A DNA stretch of 64,000 bases from Kiritimatiellota bacterium B12222 (GTDB lineage: Bacteria; Verrucomicrobiota; Kiritimatiellia; SS1-B-03-39; UBA6053), in the NCBI GenBank assembly GCA_029719485.1, contig CP120722.1, positions 3,968,001-4,032,000 of the forward strand. The letters are read 5' to 3'. Positions 8,781 to 16,883 of the stretch are shown piece after piece; the first letter of the stretch is position 1, and every line of letters starts with the position of its first letter. The translations under genes were made by a program, and so were the position numbers. The notes below the pieces were generated by a model. It made no database searches, had not been told where the DNA came from, and saw only the letters and a list, made by a program, of their open reading frames with translations.

Positions 8781-9902
8781 TCACAGTCGCTCCATCAAAC
8801 CACTGCTGGGAGGATCAAAATAAATTATGCGTAAAAACGTTTCAAATCGTGCCTGCTCTTTTGCATCCCCAATCACAGAGATCAACCCCGTCACAGAATC
8901 AAATTGCGTAATCACAAAACCACCACACCCATTCCGAGAGGCAAAGAAATTCAACTTCTCAACCTCACTCCACTCAGGTTTAAGCACCGGCTCCCCCCAA
9001 CAAGATTCATACTGGGGGTAACGAAGATAGTGAGTGATCTTTTCCCGACGACTTAAAAAGTCTGCCACTTTTTCAGCAGGGATCACATATGATTCAGAAT
9101 CAAATCTTGCCTCGCCACTTTGATAAATCAGGATTTCCTCTCCAACAAATGCATAATACACTCCCGTAATCTCCGTAACCACATCCAAGCTATCCAATAA
9201 GGTCACATTTCTCAGTTTCAACGTAATCGGGGAGGTTTCCCAATCAAGTTCATAGCGAATTTCCGGCAAACGAATCCCTTGTTCATTCTCATTTCCTTTT
9301 TCCCAAATTTCAGACAGCACTTCCGTTATTTCAGCTCTTATAAAATTCACCTCATCCAGAACCACCGCTTCCATTAACTCCAATTGTTCAGCATTCACCC
9401 TCTGCCACTCTGGAAAATTGATCTCATATTTCTCAAGCTGTGCCTCTAAGCCCGCGGCCAAAAACGCCTGAACCGCTGCGAAAGATCGATCCGAAAATTT
9501 AACCTCATGAGCAACCTCATAGATCAAAAGTGTCTGATCAAATGCTGGATGAGCAGGCAGCTCCCACGCATACGATTTGGGGTAAGAGTGAATCACAGGC
9601 TCTCGATAAGGGCGCAACAGATAACGAACGCCCGAGGCCTTCTCCAAGCTAAGCCACAGATCTACAGATCCTGCCAAAATGCGCGACTGAGCCTCTTCTG
9701 CCGATAAATAGCTCATATTCACCTCCCCCATCTCTGCCTCAACCTGAGGAAGGAGTGGCTGAATCAGCTCGGCCAGTTCAGTATCACAAACCACCTCATA
9801 GGCCTCTGATCTCCCCACAGCCGTACTCCGACACCCATTGCTCAACATGGCCCACAGCAAGAAGCAAATAAATCCGAAGTAAGAACGTTGAGTGGCGAAC
9901 AT
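8781..9902 (-). CDS. Probable lipoprotein with a binding-protein-like N-terminal part and an STN/secretin-like domain
   Basis: 373 aa. The N-terminus (hydrophobic residues 8-20, then LSNGC with Cys24) looks like a lipoprotein signal, so export to the periplasmic side is likely. Residues ~30-170 (YEVVCDTELAELIQPLLPQV, then ILAGSVDLWLSLE and SFAAVQAFLAAGLEAQLEKY) loosely resemble a PstS/phosphate-binding-type fold; this is a weak impression. Residues ~225-285 (SPITLKLRNVTLLDSLDVVTE then GVYYAFVGEEILIYQSGEA) look like the short secretin/TonB N-terminal domain. No good ribosome-binding site at ATG 9902. The gene is followed 3 nt later by the phosphatase-like gene. I do not know a named family with this architecture. 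Confidence 0.5.
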   Translation of the reverse strand: MFATQRSYFGFICFLLWAMLSNGCRSTAVGRSEAYEVVCDTELAELIQPLLPQVEAEMGEVNMSYLSAEEAQSRILAGSVDLWLSLEKASGVRYLLRPYREPVIHSYPKSYAWELPAHPAFDQTLLIYEVAHEVKFSDRSFAAVQAFLAAGLEAQLEKYEINFPEWQRVNAEQLELMEAVVLDEVNFIRAEITEVLSEIWEKGNENEQGIRLPEIRYELDWETSPITLKLRNVTLLDSLDVVTEITGVYYAFVGEEILIYQSGEARFDSESYVIPAEKVADFLSRREKITHYLRYPQYESCWGEPVLKPEWSEVEKLNFFASRNGCGGFVITQFDSVTGLISVIGDAKEQARFETFLRIIYFDPPSSGLMERL

Positions 9903-10011
9903 GTAAGCAGTCTACGCCAGAACCTTCCCCTTCTAAAGCTAAATGTGGGGCGATCACTCTGCATCCATTTAAACCGGGATCCACATGTCCCCACGTCACC
10001 TTTCCCTCTTT

Positions 10012-10170
10012 CAGGGTCGAAGGTCCCCCTCTCCGAAAACCAAGGTGTAGCATGGTGGAAAGCTGTAGAATATCATTTGTCAGGGCCGAAGGTCCGCCCC
10101 TCCAAAGACCAGGGTGAAACCCTGGTTAAATATAGAAAAGAATATTAGAGGGCCGAAGGTCTGATCCTCT
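10012..10170. repeat. Degenerate tandem hairpin repeats between lipoprotein and Sel1 genes
   Basis: The 305-bp stretch 9903-10207 has no convincing gene. It holds three spaced copies of a core GGGYCGAAGGTC (10014, 10083 and 10151), giving two units of about 69 bp plus a partial third. The second unit also contains the perfect hairpin ACCAGGGTGAAACCCTGGT at 10108-10126. Similar cores recur at 54311-54444. Read as intergenic REP-like elements; a transcription-termination role is possible but no T-tract follows. Confidence 0.7.
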
Positions 10171-10207
10171 CACTAGCGAGCAACACCAGATAATCCATCC
10201 AAGGTCA

Positions 10208-10879
10208 TCAGGGAGTCACCGCATCGACATCCTCAGGAGCGACCTCACCCTCAGTGCGATTTAAGTACTCATCCAAGGGAACCAATAGATCTGGTGCTTC
10301 CCCCATGGCATCGGCAAGAGCCTGCGCGGAGACGATCATTTCAGTAGATAAACCTCGCGCCTTTGAAATATTGATTTTGGCATTATTCATTGGCGAATTA
10401 TCCATCGTCGCTGACCGAAGCAACAGAGCGATGCCTGCAATCTTATTCACGTTCACACCGTCACCCCGCAAATACAACATGCCCAAATTACCAATCGCCA
10501 GCGCATCACCTTGGGCGGAAGCTTTGCGATACCATAGTTGAGCTTTTGCAAAATCCACAGGCGTACCCCGTCCATTTTCATACAAAACACCTAAATTGAA
10601 TTGAGAATTGGAATTACCCTGTTCCGCAGATTTCAGATACCAGGCCACCGCTTGTTTTTCATCTTTGAGAACCCCAATCCCTTGCTCATACATCAACGCA
10701 AGATTGAATTGGCAATTCGAATCTCCTGCTTCAGCTCCAGCTGTAAATTCCTGAACGGCGAGTGCTACATTTCCGGATTGATAAGCAACAATCCCCTCTT
10801 CTAAGCCCGCCATAGCCGGACGAATCAAAAGACAGACCATTGCGCTACACAATAAACGAGTAAGGGTGGAATAAATCAT
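10208..10879 (-). CDS. Secreted Sel1-repeat (TPR-like) protein
   Basis: 223 aa with an N-terminal signal peptide (hydrophobic core ~7-20, cleavage near RPAMAG). Residues ~48-160 contain three Sel1-like repeats, recognisable from the recurring pattern AxxGxxxxQFNLxxMYExGxGV, e.g. QFNLALMYEQGIGVLKDEKQ and QFNLGVLYENGRGTPVDFAK, then GNLGMLYLRGDGVNVNK. Such alpha-helical repeats mediate protein contacts; no enzymatic function is implied. The start ATG at 10879 is preceded by AAAAGGAACACAACCCCC, an acceptable ribosome-binding site. Monocistronic as far as can be seen. Confidence 0.8.
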   Translation of the reverse strand: MIYSTLTRLLCSAMVCLLIRPAMAGLEEGIVAYQSGNVALAVQEFTAGAEAGDSNCQFNLALMYEQGIGVLKDEKQAVAWYLKSAEQGNSNSQFNLGVLYENGRGTPVDFAKAQLWYRKASAQGDALAIGNLGMLYLRGDGVNVNKIAGIALLLRSATMDNSPMNNAKINISKARGLSTEMIVSAQALADAMGEAPDLLVPLDEYLNRTEGEVAPEDVDAVTP

Positions 10880-11030
10880 GGGGGTTGTGTTCCTTTTCTA
10901 GGAGTTATATATTACGTGATGAACGGGCGTCTTCTCTGCATAAGGACGTAGCCCGCTGCACGTAACCCTGTCAATTTCATTCGAACCCAAGGGGAGGGTG
11001 ACCAATCGAGTGAAAGATATCCAGGCGGGT

Positions 11031-12782
11031 CTATGTGGTCAAAAAATAATTAAAGGTCTCGGCCTCTTCAGAATCGATGATCTCATGAATCTCTTCTGAG
11101 GTTTCAGCTTCATAAAGCTTACTCCGAATACTCTCATCGCGTAACATGCGGGTAATGGCCGCGATGACTTCTAAATGACGTCGCTTCTGACTCTCTGGGG
11201 TCGCAATCATGATCACCAACCTCGCAGGCTCACCGTCAGGTGCTCCAAAATCTACCGGAGGATCCATCAACCCCAACACACCTACAATTTTATCCCCAAC
11301 CCCAATAATTGCGTGAGGAACCGCAATGCCATGGCCAATACCCGTGGGCATCGCCTCTTCCCGCTTCAAAATGGCCTTCATCACCTCATCCCGACTGCTT
11401 TTCATCTGATGGGTGTGACACAAAAAGGAAACCAACTGCTCTAAAGCATCGTGTTTGTTTTTTACTTTCACACTAGGCAAAATATATTCTTCCTGCAAAA
11501 ACTCGATCAAACGCGTGCGGTCTTTTTCGGTTTCTCCCACCTTTTTCAACAACATGCCAATCACTGGGGCCGATGACAATTCCGCCAATACCACGGCCGT
11601 CAATACCGCGGCTGTAAACTGCCCCCGTATCGGTTCAAAAACTTCATATTGCTCCAAAAGAATCACCAACGAAACCGCAATCGCGCCCTGCCCCATCAAC
11701 ATCAAACCAATATTGCGGCTCACCTTCGGGGTGGTGCCACTTAGCTTTCCGCCCAACCAACCACCCGCTACTTTTCCAAATAGACGCACCAGGAAAAACA
11801 ACCCGGCGGCAAATCCAACGGTCTTGAGGAATCCCAACTGCAGATGAGAGCCTGCCAATACATAAAACATGGTGAAAACCGCATGCTCCAACACATTAAA
11901 CAAACTCAATAAATCCTCTTTGAACGAAGAACGATTCGCCAAAACCAAACCCAACATGATATTCGCCAAAATGGGAGATGGCGCAATCAACTGATGAGTA
12001 GAGTGCAGCGTAATCCATTCGCATAAGCCATTGCAGAAAAAAATGGTCACCAAAAATGCAGTAAACAATTCAGCCTGTACCATCACAGGATCACTCTTAC
12101 GTTCCCCTTTGCGGCCCAAATGATATCGACAATATCTCACCAATCCAAATCCTGAAACCGCTCCAATCAATAACGCGATCCCGATGCCAGCCCCGGCATT
12201 CCCAAATACCACAATATCCAGATTGTGTTCGGTCAATAAATTCAGATCAAAGGCCCGAATAACTTCAAATAAGACCAAGGTCATCAAATTGGTTACCGCA
12301 AGTACCGCAATGGTCGTTTTCACCAACAGCCCTTTGGCTTTTTGTTCGCGAACCAAATGAATCGTACTTACGGGAGAGGTCGACGTCGCAATCGACGCCA
12401 TCAGCAAATGCGCAGGCAACTGCATTTCCAACGCCAACCCCAAGGGGTTAAAATAATGCATTGCAAAAAAGACGAGGAAAAAAGTCACCAAGGTCTGGGT
12501 AATTGAAATAAGCAAAATGCGCTTCTTGGCGTTTCGTAGACGCTTAAATTCCAAATGTCCACCAATGGTCACCGCCACCAAGCTCAATGCAAACATGGTA
12601 AAAGGCTCAAAAGTCTCCGAACTGTGGTGTAAAACCTCAGAGGCGTAGGTTTGCCCCAGCAAAACGCCAGCCATGATCTGACCAAACAATGCAGGCAAAT
12701 GTAGTTTCACCGCGATCCATCCTCCGATGGATCCAACCAAAATTAAAAGCGCAATAAGTAGGGGGCCGGGAATTTCAAGCAT
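11031..12782 (-). CDS. CPA2-type cation/proton antiporter fused to a PTS EIIA (PtsN-like) domain
   Basis: 583 aa. Residues ~1-400 form a monovalent cation:proton antiporter-2 membrane domain with about 12 segments (GQIMAGVLLGQ, LMASIATSTSPVST as the substrate-site region). The C-terminal ~145 residues are a cytoplasmic type-2 EIIA domain with the phospho-His motif GIGHGIAVPHAII, implying control of ion flux by phosphorelay or ligand. The fusion is a known architecture in several phyla. The start ATG has only AGCCCT upstream, and a 15-codon ORF stops 6 nt before it, so translation may be coupled. Probably the last gene of an argH operon. Confidence 0.85.
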   Translation of the reverse strand: MLEIPGPLLIALLILVGSIGGWIAVKLHLPALFGQIMAGVLLGQTYASEVLHHSSETFEPFTMFALSLVAVTIGGHLEFKRLRNAKKRILLISITQTLVTFFLVFFAMHYFNPLGLALEMQLPAHLLMASIATSTSPVSTIHLVREQKAKGLLVKTTIAVLAVTNLMTLVLFEVIRAFDLNLLTEHNLDIVVFGNAGAGIGIALLIGAVSGFGLVRYCRYHLGRKGERKSDPVMVQAELFTAFLVTIFFCNGLCEWITLHSTHQLIAPSPILANIMLGLVLANRSSFKEDLLSLFNVLEHAVFTMFYVLAGSHLQLGFLKTVGFAAGLFFLVRLFGKVAGGWLGGKLSGTTPKVSRNIGLMLMGQGAIAVSLVILLEQYEVFEPIRGQFTAAVLTAVVLAELSSAPVIGMLLKKVGETEKDRTRLIEFLQEEYILPSVKVKNKHDALEQLVSFLCHTHQMKSSRDEVMKAILKREEAMPTGIGHGIAVPHAIIGVGDKIVGVLGLMDPPVDFGAPDGEPARLVIMIATPESQKRRHLEVIAAITRMLRDESIRSKLYEAETSEEIHEIIDSEEAETFNYFLTT

Positions 12783-12788
12783 AGGGCT

Positions 12789-12836
12789 TTAAATAAACCA
12801 AGCGCTCAAGAATTGCCACTCATTCTGTATCATCAT
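12789..12836 (-). CDS. 15-codon ORF between the unknown gene and the antiporter; possible coupling minigene
   Basis: ATGATG opens a 15-residue frame (MMIQNEWQFLSAWFI) that overlaps the end of the preceding gene by 17 nt and stops 6 nt before the antiporter start, which lacks its own ribosome-binding site. The overlap sequence ATGATGATACAGAATGA closely matches ATGATGACACTGAATGA at the preceding gene junction (13448-13464), where the overlap is also 17 nt. It could be a translational-coupling leader or the remnant of a gene start. Translation is not demonstrated. Confidence 0.3.
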   Translation of the reverse strand: MMIQNEWQFLSAWFI

Positions 12837-13464
12837 TTTCGCTTTTCTTCGTCCCATATTCACTTTCAGGCTCTGCAGCAAGAGGCAGCTCCGCGCCCTG
12901 TCCATACCCCAGTTGCGCTTCACCCAAACAGTGATCCGCCCGACGGGCTTCAGACGCCATATACGCATGCCGGGGATCAAGCGGATGACGCAATGCAGGT
13001 CCACACAGCCCTTTCAAATGACCCACAGGTTCCTCACCACACTGCAGCCCCGTCCACCACAACTGCAATTGAAAAATCTTTTCTTCCGATAAGGTATCCA
13101 CCCACCAACTCTTACTCACCTGCGCCTGAGTCAGTTCCCGGCAATTCCACCCCTGTAAGACCTGAACCGGGCCGCGCTCTCTGAGCTGTAGCTCTTGAGG
13201 GCTAGCCGGCAATGGTAATTCCGAAAAGGGAAAGGCCCGCCAACGACAATATCCCGCATTCATAATCACCCCATACATGGGGGGATCATTCAACTCTATC
13301 GCAGGCCACAGTCGAATCTGTCCATTTGCAGGCACAGGCTCTCCTGAAAAATCAATCACCTTTGCGGAACTTTCAGGGACGGATGTCACCGTCAATTGAC
13401 AATGAAGGGTATAAACCTCCAGCCATTCTTTTAATTTAAGTTGTTCGTCATTCAGTGTCATCAT
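12820..13464 (-). CDS. Unknown soluble protein downstream of sigma-like gene
   Basis: 214 aa, no signal peptide, no membrane segment, no family I recognise. It is rich in Trp and Leu (WWVDTLSEEKIFQLQLWWTG) and ends in an acidic, hydrophilic tail ENDDTE. ATGATG at 13464 overlaps the end of the sigma-like gene by 17 nt, so the two proteins are made from one message with coupled translation; that arrangement fits a partner or regulator (for example an anti-sigma-like or accessory subunit), but the sequence itself does not show this. Followed by a 15-codon ORF and the antiporter. Confidence 0.6.
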   Translation of the reverse strand: MMTLNDEQLKLKEWLEVYTLHCQLTVTSVPESSAKVIDFSGEPVPANGQIRLWPAIELNDPPMYGVIMNAGYCRWRAFPFSELPLPASPQELQLRERGPVQVLQGWNCRELTQAQVSKSWWVDTLSEEKIFQLQLWWTGLQCGEEPVGHLKGLCGPALRHPLDPRHAYMASEARRADHCLGEAQLGYGQGAELPLAAEPESEYGTKKSENDDTE

Positions 13465-14248
13465 GTACCTCTACTTCCCCGAAAGCACTGAACCTCGTGT
13501 TTTCCGCAGAAATCTCACATAAAAAATACTGCCCCCACCCGTCCAGCACATCCAACACCATCCCCACCCCTTCTTCACCCGCCACACCGGGAAAATGATC
13601 TTTCACTTCTTCAACCAACCTTTCCATCAGCTGTCGCAGACGCTGATGCAACAGCGTTTTACCAAACCCAAAGCGCTGTTTGACGCCAGGCGCCGAGAAA
13701 ACCGTCCCTTGCGCACGTAAAAACAAAGCCACCTGCTCCGCAGGCTTCAAAAATTCCGTTTGCTTCTGAATGCGCTCCAGTACCCAAGCCTGCTGTTCCT
13801 CACTGCGGCTTTGCGAAGAACAATCAGGTAACAATTGCTCCAAGGGCACCGATTTTCCGGTCAACCCTACAGATTTCTGTAACGAAACCTCTGCGGTTTG
13901 TGGATGCGCATCCCGAATCCATTCTCTTACTACATTGCGCACCAACAGCATAACCCCACTTTGCACCGTGTCCAAATCCCGCCGCCCCCGTGTGAGTAAC
14001 CACTGTTTGTATTTTTTGCCGTCTCGACGCTGATGCAACGCACAATAACTTTCAAACAAAGCAGCACATTCTCTATCTGATGGCGCTGCCAAGCCTTTGT
14101 TTCCATGCAAATTCACTTTCCGTAGCATCGATTTAAACCGCAGAGCAATGACCCGTGTAAGCTGGGCCGACGCATCTTCGGAAATCAAAGCCAAGGCACA
14201 GGCATCTCGCCACTGCTGCCAGGCTTGCAGTTCCTCATGTGAATTCAT
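13448..14248 (-). CDS. Divergent sigma-70-like / RNA polymerase sigma-related protein (tentative)
   Basis: 266 aa, helical, without membrane segments. The N-terminal half (SAQLTRVIALRFKSMLRKV then NVVREWIRDAHPQ) resembles sigma region 2 helices, and residues ~170-225 (LKPAEQVALFLRAQGTVFSA then RFGFGKTLLHQRLRQLMERL) look like a region-4-type helix-turn-helix. Classical sigma motifs are not strict, so the assignment is tentative; an unrelated DNA-binding protein is possible. It starts 5 nt after the argH stop and overlaps the next gene by 17 nt, placing it inside an argH operon, an odd place for a regulator. Confidence 0.45.
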   Translation of the reverse strand: MNSHEELQAWQQWRDACALALISEDASAQLTRVIALRFKSMLRKVNLHGNKGLAAPSDRECAALFESYCALHQRRDGKKYKQWLLTRGRRDLDTVQSGVMLLVRNVVREWIRDAHPQTAEVSLQKSVGLTGKSVPLEQLLPDCSSQSRSEEQQAWVLERIQKQTEFLKPAEQVALFLRAQGTVFSAPGVKQRFGFGKTLLHQRLRQLMERLVEEVKDHFPGVAGEEGVGMVLDVLDGWGQYFLCEISAENTRFSAFGEVEVHDDTE

Positions 14249-14253
14249 GGGTC

Positions 14254-15627
14254 TTAACTTCCCATTAATCCTTCAATCGCATGCGAAAAATGTTTACGGC
14301 CTGTCGCCGTGTAGTCACGGGCATCTTCGATCCGCTCCCGATATAATTCAAAGTCGAGCCCTGCCGTCGCACCCAAATGTGTTTTTAACGCAATGGCCTT
14401 ATCCGGATCTTCGTTCTCAAGATCAGCCAAGTGGGCTTTTACCTCATGATACGCATCCCGAAACGGCATCCCTTTGGCCACCAACGCCAAGGCAGCATCC
14501 GTAGCAAATACCCCCCCATCAAAGGCCCCACGCAGTTTTTCACCATTCACTTTTAAACCTGCCACACAACGAGCCAAAATCCGAACCGATGCCCGCGTCG
14601 TCGCCAGTCCTTCAAGAAAGGGCTCTTTCGCATCCTGCAAATCACGATTATATCCCCCCGGCGCGGCATGTAAAATATGACCCACCGCAGAACTGTAACC
14701 CAATACCAATCCGGCTTTTGAACGAATCAGCTCTAAAACATCCGGGTTATTTTTGTTGGGCATAATGCTGCTGCCCGTACCAAAGGCCTTCGGAATGGTG
14801 AAATATCCAAACTCCGGCAACGTGAAAATCATCAAATCTTGCGCAATCCGCGAAAGCGTAATCATCAATTGTCCCATCGCCTGAAGAATCTGATATTCCA
14901 TCTTTCCACGCGCCTGAATCGCATGCGCTACATTGTGTAAAGGACGCGAAAACCCAAGTAAATCACTGGTGAGCTGACGATCAATCGGCAACGGGACCCC
15001 GTAACCCGCGGCCGCCCCTAAAGGACACTGATCATTCAATTCATAGACATGTTGCAAACTCTTCAAATCTTCCAATACCGCTTCCCCATAAGAGGTCGCC
15101 CACAGCCCCACACTCGACGGCATGGCCGGTTGCATATGGGTACGTCCCACCATCGGTACCAAACGATGTTCGGCCCCGAATTGCGTCAACGATTCAGCCA
15201 AATCCGCAGCATCATCCATCAAATCCAATAATTTTACTTTGGTAAACAAACGCAAATCAACCGCCACTTGGTCATTACGACTCCGACCCGTATGAATTTT
15301 CTTCCCCAGATCGCCTAGGGTTTCCGTAAGCGTGCGCTCCACCGCCAAATGTACATCCTGATCTTCATTTTCGATCACAAACTCACCCGCCAAGGCCTGT
15401 TTGCGAATGCCTCCCAACTCTTTGCAGACCAAAGCCGCTTCATCAGGGCTGAGCACCGGAGGCTCCACCGGCATGCGCGACAACATGGTCACATGGGCGG
15501 CGGACCCTATACAATCAGCCTCGGCCAACTGTAGATCCAGCACCAAATCCTTTCCGGCTGTAAAAGCCAAAATTTCATCATCAATATTGCCAACGGTCGT
15601 TTGCTTCGCTTGGGTATCTGTGTTCAT
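14254..15627 (-). CDS. argH: Argininosuccinate lyase
   Basis: Cleaves argininosuccinate to arginine and fumarate, the last step of arginine synthesis. 457 aa, normal length. The superfamily signature appears as GSSIMPNKNNPDVLELIR (catalytic Ser in the flexible loop), and HTGRSRNDQVAVDLRLF and GRTHMQPAMPSSVGLW match the other conserved blocks; GSSxMPxKxNPD with Asn in place of the commoner Lys is a known variation. The ATG at 15627 is preferred over GTG at 15642 because AGGA lies just upstream of it. Other arg genes are elsewhere in the window (argG/argD at 49-52 kb, argB at 58 kb). Confidence 0.95.
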   Translation of the reverse strand: MNTDTQAKQTTVGNIDDEILAFTAGKDLVLDLQLAEADCIGSAAHVTMLSRMPVEPPVLSPDEAALVCKELGGIRKQALAGEFVIENEDQDVHLAVERTLTETLGDLGKKIHTGRSRNDQVAVDLRLFTKVKLLDLMDDAADLAESLTQFGAEHRLVPMVGRTHMQPAMPSSVGLWATSYGEAVLEDLKSLQHVYELNDQCPLGAAAGYGVPLPIDRQLTSDLLGFSRPLHNVAHAIQARGKMEYQILQAMGQLMITLSRIAQDLMIFTLPEFGYFTIPKAFGTGSSIMPNKNNPDVLELIRSKAGLVLGYSSAVGHILHAAPGGYNRDLQDAKEPFLEGLATTRASVRILARCVAGLKVNGEKLRGAFDGGVFATDAALALVAKGMPFRDAYHEVKAHLADLENEDPDKAIALKTHLGATAGLDFELYRERIEDARDYTATGRKHFSHAIEGLMGS

Positions 15628-15760
15628 AAATCCTGCATACACCGCAGAGGCGTCGAAATCAATCTCAGGCTTGCCTCTTCACAAGCTCTCCGCCATCGCG
15701 ATGAGAAATAGTCTCCATCTAGGATTGGGTTCTCCCGGAAAACATCTAAGAGACTTCACT

Positions 15761-16747
15761 ATGACCACACAACCCTCTAGCTTTGAAAGCCTCTCACCGG
15801 ATCGGGTCATGGATTTGGTTGAACATACCCTGGGTCAACGGGTAGAGCCAGTTTGTCGTCCCCTCACCAGTTACATCAACCGGGTGTACGAAGTTTTGCT
15901 GGAATCCGGAGATGCCGTGGTGGTTAAATTTTATCGACCCGGTCGCTGGACCATAGACGCCCTCGACGAAGAACATGAATTTGTGTTCGACCTTTTGGAA
16001 GCCGAAGTCCCTGTCGTCGCTCCTTTACTCGACCAACACGGCGATAGCCTGTTTGAAGAATCCCCCGATCTGTGGTGCGCCATCTATCCCCGCCGACGCG
16101 GACGCCCCTTCGAAGATCTCGACGATGCCGGCTGGCAGGAACTGGGACGCACCCTCGCCCGCGTCCACGTTGCCGGAGATGAATCCATTCCCGAACATCG
16201 TCTCATTTGGCACCCCGAAGAAGCCAGCCAAGTCCATCTAGATTTCATTCTCGATCAACTCGAAAACTCAGATCCCGACTTCTGTGACCGCTACGAAGAT
16301 ACCGCCGGAGAACTCTTAGACGCCATCTCTCCCTTATTTGATGAATCAATCTACACCCGCATTCACGGCGACATGCACAGCGCCAATCTCATGCGACGCC
16401 CGGGCCGTAACGGCATTTTCTTGATCGACTTTGATGACATGGCTTTCGGTCCCCCCGTACAAGATCTGTGGATGCTCCTGCCGGACACCGTCGAAAACTG
16501 CCCTCGGGAAATCCAACATCTCCTCCACGGCTACCAACAACTCCGCGAATTTGATTACGAGAGCTTGCGTTGGGTAGAACCCCTCCGCGCCATGCGCTTC
16601 ATTCATTTTTCAGCCTGGTGCGCACAACAGCAAGCCGACAGTGCCCGCCAACGGGATCCTGAATTTGGAAATTCAGCCTGGTGGAATCGCGAACTCGCAG
16701 CCCTCTGCGATCAACGCGAACGCATCCGTGAAACCTTAGGAATCTAA
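15761..16747 (+). CDS. srkA: Stress response kinase A / YihE-type Ser/Thr kinase
   Basis: 328 aa, the same length as E. coli SrkA, with the aminoglycoside-phosphotransferase-like kinase fold. AVVVKFYRPGRW supplies the ATP-binding Lys, IHGDMHSANLMRR is the catalytic loop and IFLIDFDDMAFGPPVQDLW the metal-binding motif. In enterobacteria this kinase limits stress-induced death; the substrate here is unknown. An in-frame ORF extends upstream to 15401 but runs antisense into argH; the ATG at 15761 with AAGAGA upstream gives the family N-terminus (FESLSPDRVMDLVE). Divergent from argH. Confidence 0.92.
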   Translation: MTTQPSSFESLSPDRVMDLVEHTLGQRVEPVCRPLTSYINRVYEVLLESGDAVVVKFYRPGRWTIDALDEEHEFVFDLLEAEVPVVAPLLDQHGDSLFEESPDLWCAIYPRRRGRPFEDLDDAGWQELGRTLARVHVAGDESIPEHRLIWHPEEASQVHLDFILDQLENSDPDFCDRYEDTAGELLDAISPLFDESIYTRIHGDMHSANLMRRPGRNGIFLIDFDDMAFGPPVQDLWMLLPDTVENCPREIQHLLHGYQQLREFDYESLRWVEPLRAMRFIHFSAWCAQQQADSARQRDPEFGNSAWWNRELAALCDQRERIRETLGI

Positions 16748-16883
16748 TCGTCCAGAACTGAACGCCGCCCCGCGGCACATCATCTCCTAACGCTCTCCTG
16801 ACCCCTTTTAAAAAATGTGCTGACCTTTCGCTAACTGATCACGGATACACTCCGTTGATGATGATCAAGCAAAAGGCAGACAC

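Noticed and set aside
10900-11030. tRNA-like TTCGAA stretch on the minus strand
   Set aside because: GGGTTCGAATG resembles a T-arm, but no acceptor or anticodon stems can be drawn.
15401-15760. Upstream extension of srkA to 15401
   Set aside because: Runs antisense through the start of argH; family length and ribosome-binding site support 15761.
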